Shown: positions 6,579 to 14,336 of the stretch, in pieces
Layout: each line of letters begins with the position of its first letter
Numbering within the stretch: position 1 is the stretch's first letter
IMG/VR virus record: IMGVR_UViG_3300033571_015040
Location: 1-42,622 of that record
DNA from: a virus
DNA length: 42,622 nt
Direction: 5' to 3' (one strand)
Position numbers and translations under genes: made by a program
The notes under the pieces: model-generated
Database searches by the model: none
What the model was told of the DNA's origin: nothing
What the model saw: the letters and a program-made list of their open reading frames with translations, nothing else

Positions 6579-7042
6579 ACATTATGGCCATCGACCCCGG
6601 CCCTGAGGTGTCCGGGGTTGTGTGGCTAAGTCCTGAGCGCAGGATCATTGCTGCCGAAATCCAGGACAACAAGGAGATAGTCCGCACCCTAAGAGGTGGC
6701 CACACGGTCTACCCGTTTCCCCACGTAGCAATCGAGATGATTGCTTCCTACGGCATGCCCGTGGGAGCCGAGGTCTTCAATAGCTGCACGTGGATTGGTC
6801 GATTTGAGGAGGCCTATGTCCACTCGGATCTTATTGCTCGCTACTTCCGCAAGGACATCAAGCTGCATCTATGCGGCACCACCAAGGCCAAGGACGGCAA
6901 CGTCCGACAGGCATTGATCGATCTACTTGGTCCGCCTGGTGTCAAGAAAGCCCCCGGTCCTACCTATGGGATTAAGAGCCACCTATGGGCAGCGCTTGCC
7001 CTTGCCGTCTACGCCCAACACGTTCTCAACCAACCGAAATGA
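6575..7042 (+). CDS. RuvC / RNase H-like nuclease (putative Holliday junction resolvase)
   Basis: This is a 155-residue protein with the first acidic strand MAIDPGPEVSGVVW, a second acidic strand VAIEMIAS, and a terminal helix GIKSHLWAALALAVY. This order matches RuvC-like RNase H-fold nucleases found in phages. The last catalytic Asp of classic RuvC is not obvious; this subfamily often has His in the SHxWAALA helix. It occupies the place of T7 gene 3 endonuclease, after the ssDNA-binding protein, and likely resolves branched DNA before packaging. ATGs at 6575 and 6584 are both possible; the first overlaps the upstream stop. Confidence 0.72.
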   Translation: MNIMAIDPGPEVSGVVWLSPERRIIAAEIQDNKEIVRTLRGGHTVYPFPHVAIEMIASYGMPVGAEVFNSCTWIGRFEEAYVHSDLIARYFRKDIKLHLCGTTKAKDGNVRQALIDLLGPPGVKKAPGPTYGIKSHLWAALALAVYAQHVLNQPK

Positions 7043-7212
7043 TCACGCCCCCTGGAGCCGTTGAAGCCGCTGAAATGGTGCGGCGCCGCACCCGACTGAA
7101 AGAGCAGTTGCAGGCTGTTCTGGCCAACATGAAGCGCGATGCGGTGGTCGCTGCCATCGTTGATGACCGGCTACATCCGGCCGTAAGGGTGGACTGGACA
7201 GAGGTCAACTGA
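7039..7212 (+). CDS. Small hypothetical protein
   Basis: This 57-residue protein lies between two overlapped genes (ATGA at 7039-7042 and TGATG at 7210-7214). The middle is a charged helix (MVRRRTRLKEQLQAVLANM) and the end is acidic. No family is recognised. The tight overlaps are the main evidence that it is real. Confidence 0.5.
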   Translation: MITPPGAVEAAEMVRRRTRLKEQLQAVLANMKRDAVVAAIVDDRLHPAVRVDWTEVN

Positions 7213-7829
7213 TGCGCTGCCCAAACTGCCAATCGACCAGTCACATCTGCACCGAAACCAAGCGGTGCACGGTGGTCAATACCGAGGATTCGTACAAGCG
7301 CAAACGGATCTGCCAAGAGTGTGGCCATCAGTGGACGACCACGGAGCGAATCGACAAATGGGACAACGACCAACGGCAGTGGACCGGCCACGCTGAGCCC
7401 GAGCTGCCCAAGGTCCCTGGCCCCGCCGTTCGCGCAAAGGAGCCACGGCAGGGCAAGCCAGCCGCTTCACGGTTCCATCCCATCACCCTTGAGCAGGTGG
7501 CCGGCACACTCTTGGGGATCCCCCCGGACGTGTGCGAACTGCTCCTCGAGTGGTGGAACAACAGCCGGCGCTCAAGGCACGGCGCCTCTGCGGCCTGGAC
7601 CGAAAAGGCCTTCACCATGTCCGCGGAACGGGTGAAGAAGCTGGCCCACTGGCAGCAAGTGGCGCTGGTCACCGCCGGCGTCGAGCACGGCTGGCAGGCC
7701 CTGAACCCCAACTACAGCAGAGACCTGCTGGCCAACCCACCACGGCAAAGCGGCTTTCAGCCGCAGAGCCAGGGCTTGGCCGGGGCCCTGGCGATCATTC
7801 AAGGTGGAGGGAACCGTGGATCCGCCTGA
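7212..7829 (+). CDS. NrdR-like zinc-ribbon protein, possibly replication-associated
   Basis: This 205-residue protein begins with a four-cysteine zinc ribbon: CPNC at residues 3-6 and CQEC at about 35-38, followed by GHQWTTTERID. The layout closely follows the zinc ribbon at the start of the bacterial repressor NrdR (CPxC ... CxxC ... FTTxE), but the NrdR ATP-cone is absent. The C-terminal part contains a helical module ending VEHGWQALNPNY. Similar 'GW..L.P' endings occur in phage replisome-organiser proteins, so a DNA-binding replication role is a reasonable inference. No primase or helicase motif is present. Confidence 0.58.
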   Translation: MRCPNCQSTSHICTETKRCTVVNTEDSYKRKRICQECGHQWTTTERIDKWDNDQRQWTGHAEPELPKVPGPAVRAKEPRQGKPAASRFHPITLEQVAGTLLGIPPDVCELLLEWWNNSRRSRHGASAAWTEKAFTMSAERVKKLAHWQQVALVTAGVEHGWQALNPNYSRDLLANPPRQSGFQPQSQGLAGALAIIQGGGNRGSA

Positions 7830-8403
7830 TCTGGCCGGCATTGGCAGCGCGCCGGGGCAGCAGCCGATGCCGGCCATGCTCCAGCCCGATGTCTTCTTCA
7901 CGGGGTGCGAGATCCTGTTCTCGCATCTTCGGCTGAAAGAAGCTGACCGCTGGAGCTCGGCGGTGGCCCTGATCAAGCTGGCCAGCTTCACCGACGCTTT
8001 CCCAGAGGTGAGCGATCGGCAGTTCCTCTGGTGTTGCGAGCGGTGGGTGCAATCCGCCACCGGCGAAAGGTTCCGCACCGTGCCGCCCTGGGTTGAGCTT
8101 GTGGCGCCGTTGTATCGGCAGGAGAACGGTCTGGCCAACCGCTCCTGGGGATTCAGGCCCGATCTGCCGCCGTTCCTGCGGCCGACACCGGAGCAGTTGC
8201 AGTTGATGCCAGCGCAAACGCAGTCTCGCCTGAGCAGCAGCGACCCGGCTCATTCCGACTTTGAAGTACCTGAAACGTGGAAGCGCTGGACCGCCAAGGA
8301 CGGCAACCAGATGCAGTTCGAGCCATCACCCGACACACCCCAGCTGCGCAGCTATGACCAAACCCCTCAGCCCAGATACTCGGGCACTGCTGGCAGTCAT
8401 TGA
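7804..8403 (+). CDS. Hypothetical protein, helical, start uncertain
   Basis: This protein has up to 199 residues. The GTG at 7804 overlaps the previous gene by 26 bases, while a second GTG at 7816 has a better spaced GGAGGG in front (7806-7811). The core is helical with aromatic residues (DRQFLWCCERWVQ) followed by TVPPWVELVAPLYRQENG and RSWGFRPDLP. The C terminus is low in order and Gln/Ser-rich, and the TCACCCGACACA motif for the next gene lies within it. No family is recognised; co-location suggests DNA metabolism. Confidence 0.55.
   Translation: MEGTVDPPDLAGIGSAPGQQPMPAMLQPDVFFTGCEILFSHLRLKEADRWSSAVALIKLASFTDAFPEVSDRQFLWCCERWVQSATGERFRTVPPWVELVAPLYRQENGLANRSWGFRPDLPPFLRPTPEQLQLMPAQTQSRLSSSDPAHSDFEVPETWKRWTAKDGNQMQFEPSPDTPQLRSYDQTPQPRYSGTAGSH
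8326..8337 (+). promoter_or_regulatory. TCACCCGACACA leader motif before the gene at 8354
   Basis: TCACCCGACACA lies inside the end of the preceding coding sequence, 28 bases before the ATG at 8354. It is the last good early-type motif before the virion genes. No hairpin was noticed directly upstream. Confidence 0.55.
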
Positions 8404-8557
8404 GCCGGCCAAAAATCCGGGCAGTTTATTCATTCCTGCTCCACAGACTCCCCGCGTTCAACTTGCGCAAGTGCTACGTGCTTTGGCGCTTCTTAGGCCC
8501 ATCGAGCCACTGACACCAGACCGACTATTCCGCATCGCAGACGAGCTTGATCCATGA
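8354..8557 (+). CDS. Small hypothetical protein
   Basis: This 67-residue protein starts at an ATG located after a TCACCCGACACA motif and overlaps the previous gene by 50 bases. It is hydrophobic-helical and Pro-rich (RVQLAQVLRALALLRPIEPL), ending RLFRIADELDP. Its TGA overlaps the next ATG (ATGA at 8554-8557). No family is recognised. Confidence 0.5.
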   Translation: MTKPLSPDTRALLAVIEPAKNPGSLFIPAPQTPRVQLAQVLRALALLRPIEPLTPDRLFRIADELDP

Positions 8558-8745
8558 ACATCCCCACCAACCTTCAGCGCTTCGCCGACTTTATGGCCAC
8601 CCACTCTTCCCCCGAGGGTTGCATAGCTGGGCGCCGTTACATGGTGCCGTGCATCAGCCATCCCAAGCTGTGGCCCCTGGTGTTCGCCAATGCCCCGGCC
8701 ACGGGCTGGCGTGGGATGACGACGGGAAGCAGGTGCGGCTGGTGA
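8554..8745 (+). CDS. Small hypothetical protein
   Basis: This is a 63-residue protein beginning MNIPTNLQRFADFMATH, with two cysteines in the middle and one near the end (CIAG, CISHP, CGW). The ATG overlaps the previous stop. The alternative frame in the same stretch has a skewed His/Pro composition and looks like a shadow. No family is recognised. Confidence 0.5.
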   Translation: MNIPTNLQRFADFMATHSSPEGCIAGRRYMVPCISHPKLWPLVFANAPATGWRGMTTGSRCGW

Positions 8746-8790
8746 CACCCACTTAGTCCCCATGAATTCTTCACTCGAATTTCGCCTACA

Positions 8791-9531
8791 ATGAAACTGC
8801 TGATTGATACCGAGGGCTTCCTCGTCCCGGCCGCCAAGTCTGCCGAATACGACATCGAGTGGCAGCCGGGTGATTGGCAGAAACTCTGCCGTCATGGCGA
8901 AGCCCTGGCTTATTTCCAGGAGGCCGTGGTGGACGTGCTGGCCCAGCACCCTGGCCACCAGCCCGTCCTGGCCATGGGTGATCGAACCACCTACCGGGCC
9001 GGCATCTTCCCCGCCTACAAGGCCAACCGGAAGAAGGAGTCCAAGGTGGCCGGCTGGCCCGCCTTGGTGGCCAGCGTCGAGCAGCTGGCCCTCAGCAGCG
9101 GCTGGGAGATAGCCCGCCTGGCCAACGTGGAGGCCGACGACGTGCTGGGCATCCTGGCCGGCCCCGACGACGTGATCGTGTCCATCGACAAAGATCTGTT
9201 GACGGTGCCAGGCCATCACTACAGGGCTGGAACGCTGGTGGACCAGTCGCTTCTCGCTGCGAACCTGGCTTTCTTCTCTCAGGCCCTTATCGGCGATCGC
9301 TCTGACCACTACCCCGGCTGCCCTGGCGTCGGCGAAAAGGGCGCCGAAAAGTTGCTGGCCGGCCTCCAAACCGAAGCCGAAATGTGGACAGCTGTTGTTG
9401 CCGCCTATCAGAAGGCTTGCCTCACCCCCCAGGCGGCCCTGGTGCAGGCCCGCTGCGCCCGCATCCTGCGGCCCGGTGAATACGACCACGACCGGCAGCA
9501 ACCAATCCTCTGGCAGCCTCCGGTAATCTGA
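8791..9531 (+). CDS. 5'-3' exonuclease, T7 gp6 / FEN type
   Basis: This 246-residue enzyme (T7 gp6 is about 300) should remove RNA primers, degrade DNA ends and supply nucleotides. FEN-family signatures are visible: LIDTEG at the start, YKANRKK near residue 74, EADDVLG near 113-119, SIDKDLLT near 131-138, and GDRSDHYPGCPGVGEKGAEK near 168-187. These carry the metal-binding acids and the helix-hairpin-helix. The gene order matches T7, where gene 6 precedes the structural genes. It is separated from upstream genes by a 45-bp gap with no clear Shine-Dalgarno sequence. Confidence 0.9.
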   Translation: MKLLIDTEGFLVPAAKSAEYDIEWQPGDWQKLCRHGEALAYFQEAVVDVLAQHPGHQPVLAMGDRTTYRAGIFPAYKANRKKESKVAGWPALVASVEQLALSSGWEIARLANVEADDVLGILAGPDDVIVSIDKDLLTVPGHHYRAGTLVDQSLLAANLAFFSQALIGDRSDHYPGCPGVGEKGAEKLLAGLQTEAEMWTAVVAAYQKACLTPQAALVQARCARILRPGEYDHDRQQPILWQPPVI

Positions 9532-9553
9532 GAGCGATAAGTGCAGCCCTGCA

Positions 9554-9736
9554 GTGCTTACACCGCTCGTCTCCGAAGCCTTGCTCAAGCGTCTGCAGGA
9601 AACATTCCCTGCCGACATTGTTGGGATGGCCTCCTATCCCTCGGAACGGATCCATCAAACGATCGGGGAACAGCGCGTCCTTCAGGTACTGCAGGCATGG
9701 CATAACGACCACGATCCGTTCCGGGAGGTGCGGTGA
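9554..9736 (+). CDS. Small hypothetical protein upstream of gp7.3-like genes
   Basis: This is a 60-residue protein with a GTG start. It contains a helix VSEALLKRLQETF and a Tyr/His-containing middle. Its stop overlaps the next ATG (TGATG at 9734-9738). No family is recognised. Small genes of this kind are common between gene 6 and gene 8 of T7 relatives. Confidence 0.45.
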   Translation: MLTPLVSEALLKRLQETFPADIVGMASYPSERIHQTIGEQRVLQVLQAWHNDHDPFREVR

Positions 9737-10119
9737 TGTGCGGTGGCGGAGCCCCACGGTCCACGATCGTCCAGCCCGATTACGGCGCCTACAACCGGAT
9801 GGCTGATGCGCAGCTGCAAACCATGCAGATGGCGCAGTCGCCTGCTGTCATGGCTGCTCAGCAGGGGCTCCAGGCCGCCGCCCTTCAGCAGCAGCAGGTT
9901 TTCTCCAGCTTGGCGGCACGCCGGACTGCAGAGGCCAGCGACACCTCGGCCGCCGCAACTCGGCTTGCCGCGTTGATCGGGCCGCCCCTCCCCGACAAGA
10001 CGGCCCGGGCCCCGGTGCTGGCCTCCAACAGGGCGGGCATGTCCAGGCCAACAGGCCGGAAGGGCCTGCGGATTGATCTACAACCAACCGCCACCAGCGG
10101 ACTCAACATCGGAGGTTGA
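9736..10119 (+). CDS. gp7.3-like virion/tail protein, copy 1
   Basis: This is a 127-residue protein starting MCGGGAP, with a Gln/Ala-rich helical middle and a C terminus GRKGLRIDLQP ... GLNIGG. T7 gp7.3 (about 99 residues), encoded immediately before portal, likewise ends in a basic KKSL stretch followed by Gly-Gly-Gly-Ile-Asn-Ile. The match in end motif and location supports a gp7.3-like tail-associated protein needed for adsorption or tail assembly. The next gene is a paralogue with the same MCGG start. The start ATG follows GGGAGG and overlaps the preceding stop. Confidence 0.7.
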   Translation: MCGGGAPRSTIVQPDYGAYNRMADAQLQTMQMAQSPAVMAAQQGLQAAALQQQQVFSSLAARRTAEASDTSAAATRLAALIGPPLPDKTARAPVLASNRAGMSRPTGRKGLRIDLQPTATSGLNIGG

Positions 10120-10121
10120 CC

Positions 10122-10496
10122 ATGTGCGGAGGACGGACACGGGCACCGAAGGTGGCGCAGCAATCGCCGCCTGACTACAGCGCCCAGATGCAACAGCAGC
10201 AGCAGGCGCAGGCCCAGATGCAACAGCAAAATGCCGCCCTGGTGCAGCAGCTGCAGGAGCAGGCCAGCGCCATGGCGGCTGAAACTGCCAAGCGATCGGC
10301 TGAGCTGGCAGCTCCTCAGCAGACCGTCACCAATGCCAACCCTTACGCCGTCACCACCGCACAAGGCACGGCCGGCTCTGCCCAGGAACAGACCACAGCG
10401 CCGACCGCCCCCCGCAAGAAGAGCAAGGCGAGCCTCCAGATCAACAGCGCAGACATCAGCTTGCCTGGCGTCGGCATCAACATCGGGGTGGGCTGA
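10122..10496 (+). CDS. gp7.3-like virion/tail protein, copy 2
   Basis: This is a 124-residue protein with the start MCGGRTRAPK, a low-complexity Gln-rich stretch near residues 23-45 encoded by CAG/CAA runs, and the ending APRKKSKASLQI ... GVGINIGVG. That ending is even closer to T7 gp7.3 than copy 1. GGAGG precedes the ATG by six bases. The gene lies between copy 1 and portal, with a TGATG overlap to the portal gene. A tandem duplication followed by divergence is the simplest explanation. Confidence 0.72.
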   Translation: MCGGRTRAPKVAQQSPPDYSAQMQQQQQAQAQMQQQNAALVQQLQEQASAMAAETAKRSAELAAPQQTVTNANPYAVTTAQGTAGSAQEQTTAPTAPRKKSKASLQINSADISLPGVGINIGVG

Positions 10497-12172
10497 TGGA
10501 GCGCGGAGAAGGCGAGGTCGTGGTTTCGCCCGAAAGCCAGGGGCTGCAACGGGGCACGGCGCAGCGCCGGTACAACCAGCTGCGGGGCTATCGGGATTCG
10601 TGGCTGGAGCGGGCCCGTCGCTCAGCGACGTTGACGCTGCCGTACTTGATTCCGCCCAGCGACGACGTTCTGCCGGAGACAGCTGAGGAGCAGCCGCACC
10701 CGTGGAGTGGTATCGGCGCCCAGGGCGTCAACAACCTGGCGGCCAGGCTGCTGCTGGCCCTGCTGCCACCCACTGGTGGGTTTTTCCGGCTGACCGGCGA
10801 CGAGCTTGCGTCAGCCATGGCGGAGGCCGATCTGGTTCAGCGTGGTGCTACCGAGACCGAGATTGCATCCCTGAAGCAGGAGATCGAGCGCGGCCTGGCC
10901 ACCTTGGAGCGGGCGGTCGCCCGTGAGATCGAGACGTGCAACGACCGGGTGGCCCTGTTTGAGGCGCTGATGCACCTGATCGTTGGCGGTGCGGTGCTGC
11001 TCTACCGCCGGCCCAAGGCGATGAAGGTCTTCCACCTGAACAAGCACGTCCTGCTGCGTGATCCGATGGGCTCCCCTGTTGAGGGGGTGACATGTGAAAC
11101 GTACCTCTACGCCTCCTTGGACAAAAGGTTGAAGGCGGTGCTTGACGAAGTGGACCGGGAGGCTGGCCGCTGGCAGGAGGACAACGCCAGGCGCGACTCA
11201 CGGCAGATCAAGGTCTTCACCCACATCGAGTGGAGCGGTGACGGGGTCGCCTGGTATCAGGAGATCGGCAACGCCGTGGTGCCGGAGTCCAAAGGCAGCG
11301 CGCCCGCTGACGCCAGCCCGTGGATCCCGTTGCGCCTGTACCGGATGGACGGGGACAGCTACGGCCCTGGCTATGTCGAGTGGTGCGCCATGGCCGACCT
11401 GCTGAGCAACGATGCGCTCAACAAGGCGGTCACCGAGGGCAGCATGCAGGCCGCCCGTCAGCTGGTGGGTCGCACATCATCGGCCATCACCAGCAAGGAG
11501 GTGTTTGCCAAGGCCCCCAACGGGTCGGTGATCGATGCGCGGCCGGATGATTTTTTCCCGATCAGCACGGCCGACGTGCGCGATCTGGGCGTGGCCTACC
11601 AGGCGATGACCAGGCTGGAGCAACGGCTGGGCCGGATCTTCCTGTTGCCCGACATCCGCGATTCGGAGCGCACCACGGCCGAGGAGGTGAAGCTGCAGAT
11701 CCGGCAGATCGAGCAGATGCTGGGCTCCATCTATTCCATCCTCACCGTCGAGTTTCAGTACCCCTACATCAAGCGGGTGCTGTCGGTCCTGACCAAGGCG
11801 AACAGGCTGCCAGAGCTCGAGAACGTGGAGCCGGTGATCTCCGTGGGCCTCGCCGCCTTGGGCCGCCAGTCCGACGCCGAGAGGCTGGCAGCGTTCGCCA
11901 TGCAAGGCGGGCAGGCGCTGCCACAGCAGTTTGGCCAGCTGGTTGATTCAGCTGCCTGGCTGCGGGAGTTCTGCACCGCCATGGGTGTGAACCCATTGCT
12001 GGTCAAGAGCGACGAGCGGATCCAGGAGGAGCAGGCTGCCGCGGCCAAAGCGCAGCAGCAGCAGCAGCTGATCCAGGCCGGCATGGGCGATCCCCAGAAG
12101 CTAGGCAACGCCGCCATGGCGGTGCAGCAGATGTCCAGCCCACAACCCGACACCGAACCCCAACCCCAATGA
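10496..12172 (+). CDS. Portal (head-tail connector) protein, gp8-like
   Basis: This 558-residue protein (T7 gp8 is 536) would form the dodecameric DNA entry ring and nucleate capsid assembly. The N terminus has the typical podovirus portal start (QRRYNQLRGYRDSWLERA, then TLPYLIPP) and later GAQGVNNLAARLLLALLPP. Mid-protein LFEALMHLIVGGAVLLY and ERTTAEEVKLQIRQIEQMLG are also portal-like. The C terminus is Gln-rich. It is translationally coupled upstream (TGATG) and overlaps the scaffold start downstream (ATGA). Confidence 0.95.
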   Translation: MERGEGEVVVSPESQGLQRGTAQRRYNQLRGYRDSWLERARRSATLTLPYLIPPSDDVLPETAEEQPHPWSGIGAQGVNNLAARLLLALLPPTGGFFRLTGDELASAMAEADLVQRGATETEIASLKQEIERGLATLERAVAREIETCNDRVALFEALMHLIVGGAVLLYRRPKAMKVFHLNKHVLLRDPMGSPVEGVTCETYLYASLDKRLKAVLDEVDREAGRWQEDNARRDSRQIKVFTHIEWSGDGVAWYQEIGNAVVPESKGSAPADASPWIPLRLYRMDGDSYGPGYVEWCAMADLLSNDALNKAVTEGSMQAARQLVGRTSSAITSKEVFAKAPNGSVIDARPDDFFPISTADVRDLGVAYQAMTRLEQRLGRIFLLPDIRDSERTTAEEVKLQIRQIEQMLGSIYSILTVEFQYPYIKRVLSVLTKANRLPELENVEPVISVGLAALGRQSDAERLAAFAMQGGQALPQQFGQLVDSAAWLREFCTAMGVNPLLVKSDERIQEEQAAAAKAQQQQQLIQAGMGDPQKLGNAAMAVQQMSSPQPDTEPQPQ

Positions 12173-13104
12173 CCACCGAAACCCCAGCGACAGAAGCCAA
12201 GGCCCTCGATCAAATCGAGGCGCCCGCCGAGCTGAAGCAGATGGTGGATCCGGCCAGCCCCAAGCAGGCTGCGATCCTCGATCAGTTCCTGAACGATCTG
12301 GGCATCACGGATGGCCCCCCGGCGCCGGCTCCGGAGGAGGAGGCAGCCAAAGGCGAGAAGCTGCTGGGCAAGTTCAAGTCACCCGAGGAGCTGGCCAAGG
12401 CGTACCAGGAGCTGGAGCGCAAGCTGGGCCAGAAGGCCGAGCAGGTTGCACCACCGGAGGCGCCGGCCGCTTCGCCCGAGGCCTACACCCCGGAGCGGGG
12501 CGTCGAGGTCTACGGCGAAACCGTGGCGGCCGCCATCCAGGCGGCCGAGATCAACCCCTTCGAGATGGCCGCGAAGCTGGAGGCCGGCGAAGACGTGGCC
12601 CCCTACGTCGATGCCCTGGTGGAGAAGGGCAAGCTGCCCAGGGCCCTGGTGGAGACGTACCTGGCCGGTGTGAAGCCCCAGACCCCGGCTGCTGCTGCTG
12701 AGGCCGTGAGCCTGAACGACAACCCCGAGGCTGTGGCCGCCCTTCGGCAATCGGTCGGTGGCGATGCGGCGTTTGAGCAGCTGTCCCGCTGGGCTGCCAC
12801 GAACCTGAGCGCAGCCGAGAAGGCCGACTACCAGGCTGCCGTGGATTCCGGCAACGTCCTCGCCGCTCAATGGGCGCTGCGTGCGATGCAGGCGCGGGCC
12901 ACTGGGACCAGGGCCGAGCCCGACTTCCTGGGCGGCGGTGCTCAGACCAGCGAACCGGCCGACGTGTACGAATCCCGCAGCGACTGGCAGAAGGAGCGGT
13001 ACGCCAGGGACGAAAACGGCAGCGAGATGTACACCCGAGACGAGTCATACCAGCGCCGGGTAGATGCCAAGCATCAACGCTCCAGGCGTGCAAATAAGTG
13101 GTAA
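12169..13104 (+). CDS. Scaffolding protein, gp9-like
   Basis: This 311-residue protein (T7 gp9 is 307) is acidic and helical through most of its length, with a Pro/Ala-rich start and a basic C-terminal tail (RRVDAKHQRSRRANKW) of the sort that binds the capsid protein. A GKFKSPEELAKAYQELERKL segment near residues 66-85 is typical of podovirus scaffolds. It lies between portal and capsid as in T7. The ATG overlaps the portal stop; a variant of the early leader (CAACCCGACACC at 12142) lies 27 bases before it, at the end of the portal gene. Confidence 0.9.
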   Translation: MTTETPATEAKALDQIEAPAELKQMVDPASPKQAAILDQFLNDLGITDGPPAPAPEEEAAKGEKLLGKFKSPEELAKAYQELERKLGQKAEQVAPPEAPAASPEAYTPERGVEVYGETVAAAIQAAEINPFEMAAKLEAGEDVAPYVDALVEKGKLPRALVETYLAGVKPQTPAAAAEAVSLNDNPEAVAALRQSVGGDAAFEQLSRWAATNLSAAEKADYQAAVDSGNVLAAQWALRAMQARATGTRAEPDFLGGGAQTSEPADVYESRSDWQKERYARDENGSEMYTRDESYQRRVDAKHQRSRRANKW

Positions 13105-13111
13105 CTTTTAA

Positions 13112-13173
13112 GTGGATCGTTCCACCCTTGTAGTCATCAGGGCCGCCTGCGGGCGATAACCCTCGGTAGGCGG
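13112..13173 (+). promoter_or_regulatory. Structured leader before the capsid gene
   Basis: The 115-bp gap between scaffold and capsid holds a small hairpin GTGGA/TCCAC (13112-13125) and a longer-range one CCGCCT/AGGCGG (13143-13148 with 13168-13173). T7 places its strongest late promoter before gene 10, so a phage promoter or mRNA-stabilising structure is plausible here. I could not derive a promoter consensus. Confidence 0.4.
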
Positions 13174-13219
13174 GAGGCGTTGGGTCCCAAACAAAGAACT
13201 CTCCACCGCTTTACCAGCC

Positions 13220-14236
13220 ATGTCCGCTGACCTACTTGGTCTGTCCAGATTGGGACAGATCAGGGGCGCCGGCTCTGTCGATGCCCTGTTCCTTGACCTT
13301 GGCAGTGACGAACTGCTGACCGCTTACGACAAGAAAAAGATTCTCAGCTCAACCGTCAAGTCCCAGACCATTAAGGGCGGGCGGTCCATGCGCTTCCTGC
13401 TGACCGGCCGCCGCAAGGCCGGTTACCACGTGCCTGGGACTCCGATTGACGGCACCACCAACAACCCCTCCGACAACAACAGCCGGATCCTCTATCTCGA
13501 CGGCCTGATGGTCGCCGATGAATCGATCTACGACCTGGACGAACTCAAGGAGTCTCCGTCCCAACGGGCGGAGATCATGCACCAGCTGGGCGAGGCCTTG
13601 GCCGACGAGCGGGAAGCCCGCGTTGCTCGCATTCTGTTCGCTGCAGCCAGCACCACCGCTGAGCCGCTGGCTCTGGCCCACAACACTGGCCGCACGGGCG
13701 ACAGGATCACCCTGTCAGCCGGCTTTGCTGCCGCGACCAACGAAGCCAAGGGGGACGAGCTCTACGCCGCCATCAAAGCGATGGTGATTCTCAAACAGAA
13801 GAAGCACATCCCTACTAGCGGGATGGTGTGCGTGGTCAACCCCGACGTGTGCGGATGGCTGCAGGACAGCAAGCGCATTATCAACACGGACTTCAACGGC
13901 GGCACTGGCGCCAACGGCACTGTCCGCGAAGTGTTTGCAGGCATGATCTATGGCGTGCCCGTGTATTGGTCCAACTTCATCACCCAGCCGGCGTACACTC
14001 TCCAGACTGGCGATAACACCAACTCTGAGTACGCCCAAAACCTGAGCAAGTGCCAGGCTTTGATCTATCACCGCGACGCCATGGGGATCTTGAATCTGCG
14101 GCAGCCCAAGCTGCAGATGACTGCTTCCGGCGGCGACTACAACGTGGTGTACCAGAGCCAGCTGCTGGTGGCTTCCATGGCCATTGGCATGGGCAAGCTC
14201 AGCCCCGAGTGCGCAGGAGCGATCATTACCCCGTAA
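13220..14236 (+). CDS. Major capsid protein, gp10-like
   Basis: This 338-residue protein (T7 gp10A is 345) should be the HK97-fold shell subunit. Features shared with T7-group capsids include GGRSMRFLLTGRRKAGYHVPGT, quoted only in part here, the LDGLMVADESIYDLDE strand-helix, EREARVARILF in the spine helix, and MVCVVNPDVCGWL. It has its own leader upstream and an intrinsic terminator just downstream, suggesting that it is expressed at a high level. No frameshift extension like gp10B is evident. Confidence 0.95.
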   Translation: MSADLLGLSRLGQIRGAGSVDALFLDLGSDELLTAYDKKKILSSTVKSQTIKGGRSMRFLLTGRRKAGYHVPGTPIDGTTNNPSDNNSRILYLDGLMVADESIYDLDELKESPSQRAEIMHQLGEALADEREARVARILFAAASTTAEPLALAHNTGRTGDRITLSAGFAAATNEAKGDELYAAIKAMVILKQKKHIPTSGMVCVVNPDVCGWLQDSKRIINTDFNGGTGANGTVREVFAGMIYGVPVYWSNFITQPAYTLQTGDNTNSEYAQNLSKCQALIYHRDAMGILNLRQPKLQMTASGGDYNVVYQSQLLVASMAIGMGKLSPECAGAIITP

Positions 14237-14261
14237 CCTGTGCGTGGGATGAAGCAAACCC

Positions 14262-14293
14262 GACCCCTGGGAGCCTGCCTCAGGGGTCTTTTT
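14262..14293 (+). terminator. Intrinsic terminator after the capsid gene
   Basis: GACCCCTG (14262-14269) pairs perfectly with CAGGGGTC (14281-14288) around an 11-base loop and is followed by five T residues (14289-14293). The position right after the capsid gene matches T-phi in T7. It likely attenuates transcription into the tail genes. It is the only classic hairpin-plus-T-run I found. Confidence 0.88.
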
Positions 14294-14336
14294 GTGCGTG
14301 CGTCGGTAGGATTGGTCTGCACGCCTGGAACCTTCC

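Noticed and set aside
10180-10260. CAG/CAA-rich run as a microsatellite or regulatory repeat
   Set aside because: It encodes a Gln-rich helix in a gp7.3-like protein, and such runs are common in this protein family.
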